A stretch of 6,052 nucleotides of DNA from JAEZFI01 sp044508215. Lineage in GTDB: Bacteria; Actinomycetota; Acidimicrobiia; Acidimicrobiales; Microtrichaceae. The stretch covers positions 1-6,052 of the forward strand of contig JBIQID010000156.1 of NCBI GenBank assembly GCA_044508215.1, read 5' to 3'. A program made the position numbers and the translations under genes. The notes under the pieces were generated by a model. The model worked only from the letters and a program-made list of their open reading frames with translations, ran no database searches and had not been told where the DNA came from. This document shows positions 1 through 4,413 of this stretch, one piece after another (position 1 is the stretch's first letter; each line of letters starts with the position of its first letter).

Positions 1-165
1 GCCTCGTCGATGGCCGCGCTGTACGACCACCTCCACGACCAGCTCGTGGACGCCAACGTGCGACGAGACGCGACGAAGGTGGCCCACTGCCGCACCGTCG
101 TGGCACCGCTCGCCGAGGCGTGGCGCGACGCCTGGGTGCAGATCTCCGCGGCGGCAACGCCGTGA
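1..165 (+). CDS. fliS: Flagellar filament chaperone FliS, C-terminal part (5' end outside window)
   Basis: Frame 1 is open from the left edge to a TGA at 163-165, giving the last 54 residues. FliS binds the C-terminal helix of flagellin in the cytoplasm and stops premature polymerisation before export. The visible part matches the final helices of FliS: the LYDHLHDQLVDAN segment (family pattern LYdy...L..AN), then a helix ending in a conserved Trp-rich stretch (EAWRDAW). The N-terminal half, including part of the flagellin-binding surface, lies upstream. The stop overlaps the next gene's start as GTGA at 162-165, so the two are probably co-translated. The assignment rests on this motif plus the flagellar context. 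A full fliS and possibly fliD would be expected just upstream. Confidence 0.82.
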   Translation, partial: ASSMAALYDHLHDQLVDANVRRDATKVAHCRTVVAPLAEAWRDAWVQISAAATP

Positions 166-419
166 CCGCCGGCTGGGCCGAGGTGCTGGACCGCCTGGAG
201 GCCCTCGCTGACGCCGGAGGATCGATCGAGGCGCCGTCGCTCGACGGGCTGCCGGCGCTCCCCGAGGAGATGTCCGGGCGCGCCCGCGCCGTGCTCGCTC
301 GGCTGCGGGCCGCCACCGACGAGGTGGGCCGCCAGATGGTCGAGGTGCGAGCGGAGATGGCTGCTCCCCGCACCTCGTCGGGCACCGCGCCGCACACCCT
401 CCTCGACATCGACGCATAG
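162..419 (+). CDS. Small FliT/FlgN-like putative flagellar chaperone
   Basis: An 85-residue protein follows fliS directly. I chose GTG 162 because it makes a GTGA overlap with the fliS stop and puts a GW-x-x-VL-x-x-LE segment at the N-terminus. An upstream in-frame GTG at 120 would lie deep inside fliS. No good Shine-Dalgarno precedes 162, so initiation probably relies on coupling. The protein is an all-helical two-part design: a first helix around residues 4-17, a Pro-containing linker with LPALPEEM (about 28-35), a long Ala/Arg/Glu helix (about 36-66), and a tail with Thr, Pro and an LLDIDA end. This resembles the short unnamed or 'FliT-like' proteins found after fliS in actinobacteria. A role as export chaperone or FliS partner is inferred from position and helical form only. 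No catalytic motif is seen. Confidence 0.7.
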   Translation: MTAGWAEVLDRLEALADAGGSIEAPSLDGLPALPEEMSGRARAVLARLRAATDEVGRQMVEVRAEMAAPRTSSGTAPHTLLDIDA

Positions 420-434
420 GTCCGCCGGCCACGC

Positions 435-531
435 AGCTGGCCCGGCCCATCGAGGACAGGCCGGGTAGCGGAGGACGAAGTAGGCCGAGGAACGAGGCCG
501 AGGCTGAGCCGGAGCTGGCCCGGCCCATCGA
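435..531. repeat. 19-bp direct repeat pair in the fliS/flgB intergenic region
   Basis: The 19-mer AGCTGGCCCGGCCCATCGA occurs at 435-453 and again, identical, at 513-531, with starts 78 bp apart. The 59 bp between are purine-rich on the + strand and contain a further 9-bp direct repeat, AGGCCGAGG, at 482-490 and 495-503 (13-bp period), plus GAGGAC twice. The flanks of the 19-mers differ, so this is not a simple tandem duplication of a longer block. It may be two copies of a dispersed intergenic element or paired protein-binding sites. I cannot tell which from one window. Confidence 0.75.
441..465 (+). terminator. GC-rich hairpin after the fliS/FliT-like genes, possible terminator
   Basis: CCCGGCC at 441-447 pairs perfectly with GGCCGGG at 459-465 around an 11-nt loop, 22 bp past the stop of the upstream gene. 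There is no T-tract after the stem, so it is not a canonical intrinsic terminator. High-GC actinobacteria often have terminators with short or absent U-tails, which keeps the idea open. The 5' arm lies inside the first copy of the 19-bp repeat. The second copy lacks a matching 3' arm. Confidence 0.3.
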
Positions 532-553
532 AAACGTCTCAGTTTCGGCGGGC
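523..553. other. Imperfect inverted repeat overlapping the candidate promoter
   Basis: GCCC (523-526) pairs with GGGC (550-553) and CGAAA (529-533) pairs with TTTCG (543-547), with a short internal mismatch and a 9-nt centre. The dyad starts in the second 19-bp repeat and covers the -35-like CTCA of the candidate promoter. It could be a terminator-like stem for the upstream unit or a dyad operator for a regulator. The sequence does not separate these. Confidence 0.35.
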
Positions 554-563
554 GGCTGCCGAT
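538..563 (+). promoter_or_regulatory. Candidate FliA-type (sigma-28/WhiG family) promoter for the flgB operon
   Basis: CTCA at 538-541 and GCCGAT at 558-563 are separated by 16 bp. As I recall, FliA-class promoters of motile actinobacteria have a CTCA-like -35 and a GCCGAA/GCCGAT-like -10 at about 15-17 bp spacing. The wider sigma-28 consensus also ends in GCCGAT. AGTTT at 541-545 further resembles the extended sigma-28 -35. The position, in the only large gap in the cluster and about 145 bp before flgB, fits. Transcription would start near 570, leaving a leader of roughly 140 nt. No convincing housekeeping promoter was seen nearby. Confidence 0.5.
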
Positions 564-574
564 GGGTCACCGAG

Positions 575-603
575 CACGGATCGCTCGTAGTCGCCACGGA
601 TCG
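575..603. repeat. 9-bp direct repeat with 20-bp period (possible operator)
   Basis: CACGGATCG occurs at 575-583 and 595-603, about two helical turns apart and just downstream of the predicted transcription start. The spacing would place two binding sites on the same DNA face. The second copy's GGATCGG (598-604) can also pair with CCGATCC (640-646) in RNA, so the repeat may instead be part of a leader structure. Function is not shown by the sequence. Confidence 0.4.
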
Positions 604-635
604 GCGGACGCCTGAAAGTCGTTCGAGGAGCCGAG

Positions 636-713
636 ATGCCCGATCCCTGCGTGCCGCCGCACAGCACCTGTGCGGCCGTCGGGCACCTCCCGTCAGGGGA
701 GGTGCGACGGTGA
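636..713 (+). CDS. Putative 25-residue leader peptide coupled to flgB
   Basis: ATG 636 is preceded by GAGGAG (625-630) with a 5-nt spacer, a better initiation signal than most genes here have. The frame runs 25 codons to TGA 711-713, and this stop overlaps the flgB start as GTGA (710-713), the same junction type used elsewhere in the cluster. About 20 of 24 codons after ATG end in G or C. The peptide has five prolines (2, 4, 7, 8, 19) and a C5-x3-H9-x2-C12 pattern followed by H17. No signal peptide or membrane segment is present. The most economical role is in cis: a ribosome translating it must unwind both leader hairpins and ends on the flgB start codon. It could also be a chance frame, since long open frames are easy to find at this GC. 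Confidence 0.5.
   Translation: MPDPCVPPHSTCAAVGHLPSGEVRR
656..708 (+). promoter_or_regulatory. Tandem leader hairpins, the second masking the flgB Shine-Dalgarno
   Basis: Hairpin 1 (656-676) is GCCGCACAG pairing perfectly with CTGTGCGGC around a 3-nt CAC loop. Hairpin 2 has GCACCTCCC (683-691) pairing perfectly with GGGAGGTGC (697-705) around a 5-nt loop, extended by GTC (678-680) with GAC (706-708) after a 2-nt bulge. Its 3' arm contains almost all of the flgB Shine-Dalgarno, so the folded RNA should block independent initiation at flgB. Both stems lie inside the small upstream frame. Alternative pairings exist: 598-604 with 640-646, and 637-644 with 678-685. The second would break the base of hairpin 2. 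It matches no riboswitch class I know. Confidence 0.6.
696..702 (+). promoter_or_regulatory. Strong ribosome binding site of flgB
   Basis: GGGGAGG lies 7 nt before GTG 710 and fixes that codon as the flgB start. It is also sequestered in the 3' arm of the second leader hairpin. Confidence 0.75.
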
Positions 714-1054
714 TCTCCGATCTCACCACCGAGACCCTCCGTGCCGGCCTGGCCGGGCTGAACGCCCGGAAGGCGGCGGCGGAGGACGCCGTCGCCAACA
801 TGGAGACGCCCGGCTACATCGCCCGCCGCGTCCAGTTCGAGGACGAGCTGGCCCGCGCCGTGCGCTCGGGACGTCCGTCGTCGGCCGGCGTCGATGTCGC
901 AGCCTCCACCAACGAGGTCCTGCCCAACGGCAACAACGTCCGCATCGACGAGGAGCTGGTCACGCTCAGCGAGACCGGCCTCCGCCAGCAGCTGCTGGTC
1001 GACGCCGTCAACGCCAAGTACCGCCTCATGCGCACCGTGATCGGGACCACCTGA
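710..1054 (+). CDS. flgB: Flagellar basal-body rod protein FlgB
   Basis: 114 residues, near the lower end for FlgB. It is a proximal rod subunit, exported by the flagellar type III system and stacked on the MS ring/FliE. The N-terminal helix carries the rod-family signature: LRAGLAGLNARKAAAEDAVAN followed by METPGY (family form NiAN.dTPGy) at about residues 12-40. The C-terminal part has NGNNVRIDEEL (about 76-86) and a final helix ending KYRLMRTVIG, as in FlgB. The central variable region is short. Start GTG 710 is set by the strong Shine-Dalgarno and gives the typical MISDLTTE beginning. The stop overlaps the flgC ATG by one base (TGATG). Translation is probably controlled by the hairpin and small frame just upstream. 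Confidence 0.93.
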   Translation: MISDLTTETLRAGLAGLNARKAAAEDAVANMETPGYIARRVQFEDELARAVRSGRPSSAGVDVAASTNEVLPNGNNVRIDEELVTLSETGLRQQLLVDAVNAKYRLMRTVIGTT

Positions 1055-1476
1055 TGTCCGGGCCGTTCTCCTCCCTGTCGGTGCCCGCATCGGGCATGAC
1101 GACGATGAAGACCTGGATCGACGCGATCGCCCACAACGTGGCGAACGTCAACAACATCACGTCCACCGACGAGCCGGGCTTCCAGAGCCGCAACGTCGTG
1201 GCCCAGTCGATCCCCTCCACCGGCGGCGTGGGCGGGGGAGTGGGTGCCGGCGTCCGCGTCGCCGCCGTGCGGGCCACCGAAGAGCCCGGCGACATGGTGT
1301 TCATGCCGGAGCACCCCCTCGCTGACGAGGACGGCATGGTGCGCCGCGCCAACGTCGACCTCGCCGAGCAGATGACGTCGCTCATCGTCGCCCAGCGGGC
1401 GTACCAGGCGAACGTGACCGTGTTCGAACGTGCCCGCGACTCGTACCTGCGGGCCCTCGAGATCGGGAAGTTCTGA
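1054..1476 (+). CDS. flgC: Flagellar basal-body rod protein FlgC
   Basis: 140 residues, normal for FlgC, a proximal rod subunit that follows FlgB in assembly. Residues about 5-38 form the conserved N-terminal helix and loop (SVPASGMTTMKTWIDAIAHN, then VANVNN). MPEHPLADEDG (about 86-96) matches the FlgC yxPxHPlAD.dG motif, and the C-terminal helix has MTSLIVAQRAYQANVTVFER then ALEIGKF. The usual PNV after the HPLAD motif is ANV here. A Gly-rich run (GGVGGGVGAG) sits about residues 57-66. The frame stays open upstream to 670, but that stretch lies inside flgB. ATG 1054 gives the expected N-terminus and a TGATG coupling to flgB. Only a weak GGGA precedes it. Confidence 0.95.
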   Translation: MSGPFSSLSVPASGMTTMKTWIDAIAHNVANVNNITSTDEPGFQSRNVVAQSIPSTGGVGGGVGAGVRVAAVRATEEPGDMVFMPEHPLADEDGMVRRANVDLAEQMTSLIVAQRAYQANVTVFERARDSYLRALEIGKF

Positions 1477-1787
1477 TGCCGCTCATCCCTCCCGTCGGGG
1501 CCATCGCCCGGCCTGTCGTCGCCGCGCCCACCACGGGTGCGACCGCCGCCCCGCAGACGAACAGCGGTGCAGCGTTCGGCGACGCCGTGGGCAAGGCGCT
1601 CGAGGACCTCGAGTCCACCCAGGCCAAGGCCGACGCCCTCGCCCGTGACGCGGCCACCGGTCGCCTCCAGAACGTCGAGGAGTACCTGATGGCCGCCTCC
1701 GAGGCCCAGCTCGCCACGCAGCTGACGGTCGCGGTCCGCAACAAGGCCGTTGAAGCCTTCAACGAGATCATGAGGATGCAGATCTGA
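1476..1787 (+). CDS. fliE: Flagellar hook-basal body protein FliE
   Basis: 103 residues, normal size. FliE joins the MS ring/export gate to the rod and is the first rod-side protein exported. The N-terminal ~45 residues are Ala/Pro/Thr-rich and poorly conserved. From about residue 48 comes the family core: AFGDAVGKALEDL earlier, then AATGRLQNVEEYLMAASEAQ and LTVAVRNKAVEAFNEIMRMQI to the end. The last stretch is nearly invariant in FliE. The start overlaps the flgC stop by one base, with GGGAAG (1465-1470) as a modest ribosome site. The stop overlaps the fliF ATG by one base. Confidence 0.95.
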   Translation: MPLIPPVGAIARPVVAAPTTGATAAPQTNSGAAFGDAVGKALEDLESTQAKADALARDAATGRLQNVEEYLMAASEAQLATQLTVAVRNKAVEAFNEIMRMQI

Positions 1788-3388
1788 TGACGACCACCGA
1801 TCCCGCGGTCGATCTCACCGCCACCCCGCCGGTCGCCACCAGCCCGACCCCCGCCCCCGCCGACCGCAGCTCGGCCGCCGACGTGAAGAACGTCGTGGCC
1901 CAGCTGCGCGAGCGGGTCACCACCCTCATCAGCGGGTTCTCGAAGGGCCAGCGCACGGTGCTCGCCGTGGCGGGCGTCGCCATCGTGGCGCTCGTGCTCG
2001 CCGTGGCGTGGATGCGCCCCGAGGCGGAGTACACCCAGCTCTACACCGACCTCGACCCGGCGGACGCCGGCGCCGTCACCACCAAGCTCAAGGAGCTCGG
2101 GGTGCCCTACCGGCTGGTCGCCGGGGGCACGGTCGTGGAGGTCCCGGCCAACGACGTGTACCAGGTCCGAGCCGACCTGGCCACGACCGACCTGCCGTCG
2201 CAGTCGAAGGTCGGATACGGCATCTTGGACAACCAGGGTCTGACCACCTCCGAGTTCAGCCAGCGCATCGGCTTCCAGCGGGCGATGGAGGGCGAGCTCG
2301 CCCGCACGATCGAGGCGATCGACGGGGTCGACACCGCCGTCGTGCACCTCGCCATCCCGAAGGACGAGGTGTTCGCCCTCGAGCAGTCGCAGGCCAGCGC
2401 CTCGGTGATGGTCAAGACCGACGGGACGCTCGGNNNNNNNNNNNNNNNNNNNNNNNNNNNNNNNNNNNNNNNNNNNNNNNNNNNNNNNNNNNNNNNNNNN
2501 NNNNNNNNNNNNNNNNNNNNNNNNNNNNNNNNNACGGTCGCCGCCGACCTCGACCTCGACCAGGTCAGCCAGACCATCGAGCGCTACGAGCCGGCACCCA
2601 CCCAGGACGGCCAGGACTCGCAGCTGGCGCTCGAGGAGTCGACCAAGACCGAGACCTACGGGTCGAACGGCGACGGGACCGCCGGGCAGCTCGGCATCGA
2701 CGGCGCTCCCGAGGGTGGCGGTGCCGGTGCGGGCGACTACTCCCTCCGCGAGGAGCAGCGCCGCAACGCCGTGAACAAGACGGTCGAGACGATCATCCGC
2801 CAGCCCGGTTCGGTGCGCCGCCTGTCGATCGCCGTGCTGGTCGACGAAGAGGCCGTCGGCGCCGGCGCCCTCGGCGACCTCACCTCGGTGGTCTCCCGGG
2901 CTGCCGGCCTCCAGGAGGACCGTGGCGACTCCGTGGTCGTCACCCGGATGCCGTTCGACGAGTCGCTCGAGGAGCAGATGAAGGGGGCGCTCGACGCTCG
3001 CAAGGCCCCCGAAGGGTCGTCGCCGCTCCTCCTGATCCTCGGCATCGCCGCAGTGGTGGTCGCCATCGGCGTGGCCACGTTCGTGGTGCTCCGTCGCCGG
3101 AAGCGGCAGCTGATCGACCTCGAGGAGCTGGCCGAGCGTGCCGAGCAGCTCACCTGGGAGGACGTCACCGACATGCCCACCCAGGCGACCCCGATCGTGA
3201 CGGCGTCGTTCGACGGGGGCGAGCAGCCCACCAGCACGAGCGCCACCGGGGACACCCCGTCGGATGAGGCCACCGACCGGTTCGAGGACCGTCGGGAGGT
3301 CCTCAACGACCTGATCGACAACCAGCCCGACGAAGTCGCCCAGCTGCTCCGCGGGTGGCTCGCTGACCGGAGGACCGCCCGCCGATGA
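1787..3388 (+). CDS. fliF: Flagellar MS-ring protein FliF (internal assembly gap)
   Basis: Encodes the inner-membrane MS ring, the platform for FliG, the export gate and the rod. As given it has 533 codons including 34 affected by N. The layout fits FliF: a Pro/Thr/Ala-rich cytoplasmic N-terminus (1-50), a first transmembrane helix at about 57-76, then the YscJ/FliF ring-building domain beginning YTQLYTDLDPADAGAV, with EGELARTIEAIDGVDTAVVHL before the gap. After it come VAADLDLDQVSQT, an Asp/Gly-rich loop, PGSVRRLSIAVLVDEE, and RGDSVVVTRMPFDES (the small ring repeat end). A second transmembrane helix lies at about 414-435, followed by an RRRKR stop-transfer run. The last 33 residues (EVLNDLIDNQPDEVAQLLRG then WL) are the FliG-binding tail. 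The stop overlaps fliG by 4 bases (ATGA). Only a weak GAGG precedes the start, suggesting coupling to fliE. Confidence 0.95.
   Translation: MTTTDPAVDLTATPPVATSPTPAPADRSSAADVKNVVAQLRERVTTLISGFSKGQRTVLAVAGVAIVALVLAVAWMRPEAEYTQLYTDLDPADAGAVTTKLKELGVPYRLVAGGTVVEVPANDVYQVRADLATTDLPSQSKVGYGILDNQGLTTSEFSQRIGFQRAMEGELARTIEAIDGVDTAVVHLAIPKDEVFALEQSQASASVMVKTDGTLXXXXXXXXXXXXXXXXXXXXXXXXXXXXXXXXXXTVAADLDLDQVSQTIERYEPAPTQDGQDSQLALEESTKTETYGSNGDGTAGQLGIDGAPEGGGAGAGDYSLREEQRRNAVNKTVETIIRQPGSVRRLSIAVLVDEEAVGAGALGDLTSVVSRAAGLQEDRGDSVVVTRMPFDESLEEQMKGALDARKAPEGSSPLLLILGIAAVVVAIGVATFVVLRRRKRQLIDLEELAERAEQLTWEDVTDMPTQATPIVTASFDGGEQPTSTSATGDTPSDEATDRFEDRREVLNDLIDNQPDEVAQLLRGWLADRRTARR
2434..2533. other. Run of exactly 100 N inside fliF (assembly gap)
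   Basis: Bases 2434-2533 are all N. The fliF frame is open and in register on both sides (...KTDGTLG before, TVAADLD after). The true missing length must therefore be 3k+1 bases, which 100 satisfies, unless fliF is broken here. A round 100 is the usual placeholder for an unknown gap. The residue at codon 216 can still be read as Gly (GGN). Confidence 0.95.
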
Positions 3389-4413
3389 GCGATGTGCTGA
3401 TCCCCGAGCTCGTCACCACCGAGGACATGTCCGGCGTCCGCAAGGCCGCCGTGCTGCTCATGACCCTCGGCACCGAGCAGGCCGCCGCGATGCTGCGCCG
3501 CCTGCCCGCCACCGAGGTGCACGAGATCCTCGCCGAGATCTCGGCGCTCGACGAGGTCGAGGCCGAGGTCGTCGACCAGGTGATCGAGGACTTCGCCACC
3601 GAGGCGGTCGCCACCCGCGGGATCATGGGCGGCACCGAGGTCGCCCGCCGCCTGCTGGTGGCCGCGATGGGCGACGAGGCTGCAGTCCAGGCGGGTGCCC
3701 GGATGGGCGACGCCATCGGTCGGCGCCCCTTCGAGTTCCTGCACCACGTGGCCCCCCGCCTCGCCGCCACCTTCCTGGCCGACGAGCAGCCCCGGTCGAT
3801 CGCCCTGGTGCTGGCCAACCTGCCCGCCGAGCTCGCCGCGAAGCTGCTGGCCTGCTTCCCGTCGAGCTTCCGCCGGGACGTGGCCGCCCGCCTCGCCACC
3901 CTGGGCCCCACCTCGCCCGAGGTCCTGGTGCTCCTCGAGGACCACCTCGCCGCCCGCTTCGCGACGGTCGTGGTGGAGGAGCCGCTCGACCTCGGCGGCA
4001 TCGAGACGCTGGTCGAGGTGCTCAGCCGGGCCGACGCCGAGACCGAGCGGACCGTGGTCGACGGCCTCCGCGAGGTCGACGAGCACCTTGCCGAGCGGGT
4101 CCGCGCCGCGATGTTCGCGTTCGACGACCTGGCGATCCTGTCCGACCGCGAGGTCCAGCAGATCCTCCGCAGCATCGACAGCAAGGAGCTGGCCGTGGCC
4201 CTGAAGGGCGCCTCTCCGGAGGTGACCGAGAAGGTCCTGTCCAACCTCTCGTCGAGGGCGTCCGAGACGCTCCGGGAGGAGATCGAGCTGCTCGGCCGTG
4301 TCCGCATGGCGGCGGTCGAGGACGCCCGGGCCTCCGTGATGCGCATCGTGGGCGAGCTCCAGGAGCAGGGCCAGATCGTCATCGAGCGCGCAGGAGACGA
4401 CTTCGTTGACTGA
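3385..4413 (+). CDS. fliG: Flagellar motor switch protein FliG
   Basis: 342 residues, usual length. FliG sits on the cytoplasmic face of the MS ring, binds the FliF tail and FliM, and contacts the stator to make torque. N-domain: MSGVRKAAVLLMTLGTEQAA (about 15-34) matches the FliF-binding start. Middle domain: RPFEFL (114-119) and the FliM-binding motif, here EQPR at 134-137 where most FliGs have EHPQ, followed by SIALVLANLP. GG at 204-205 marks the linker region. C-domain: MFAFDDL (243-249), ALKG with K274, NLSSRA with R291, REEI with E298/E299, and RVR with R307. The charged stator-facing residues are kept, with Glu for Asp. Start ATG 3385 overlaps the fliF stop (ATGA), and GGAGG lies at 3369-3373. 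Confidence 0.96.
   Translation: MSDVLIPELVTTEDMSGVRKAAVLLMTLGTEQAAAMLRRLPATEVHEILAEISALDEVEAEVVDQVIEDFATEAVATRGIMGGTEVARRLLVAAMGDEAAVQAGARMGDAIGRRPFEFLHHVAPRLAATFLADEQPRSIALVLANLPAELAAKLLACFPSSFRRDVAARLATLGPTSPEVLVLLEDHLAARFATVVVEEPLDLGGIETLVEVLSRADAETERTVVDGLREVDEHLAERVRAAMFAFDDLAILSDREVQQILRSIDSKELAVALKGASPEVTEKVLSNLSSRASETLREEIELLGRVRMAAVEDARASVMRIVGELQEQGQIVIERAGDDFVD
4392..4397 (+). promoter_or_regulatory. Ribosome binding site supporting the TTG start of fliH
   Basis: AGGAGA lies 8 nt before TTG 4406, inside the end of fliG. It supports this rare start codon over later candidates. Confidence 0.6.

Noticed and set aside
120..161. Earlier GTG start for the FliT-like gene
   Set aside because: It would add 14 Arg/Gly-rich residues entirely inside fliS with no ribosome site at proper spacing. 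GTG 162 gives the usual GTGA coupling.
570..709. Cyclic-di-GMP (GEMM) or other known riboswitch upstream of flgB
   Set aside because: I looked for the GCAAA-containing GEMM core and other class signatures and saw none. The structures here are simple stems plus alternative pairings.
670..1053. Upstream extension of the flgC frame back to 670
   Set aside because: The extension overlaps all of flgB, is Arg/Pro-rich nonsense in translation, and ATG 1054 gives the exact expected FlgC N-terminus.
539..1090. Minus-strand frame covering the leader and flgB
   Set aside because: No ribosome site or recognisable protein. It runs antisense through flgB and owes its length to composition.
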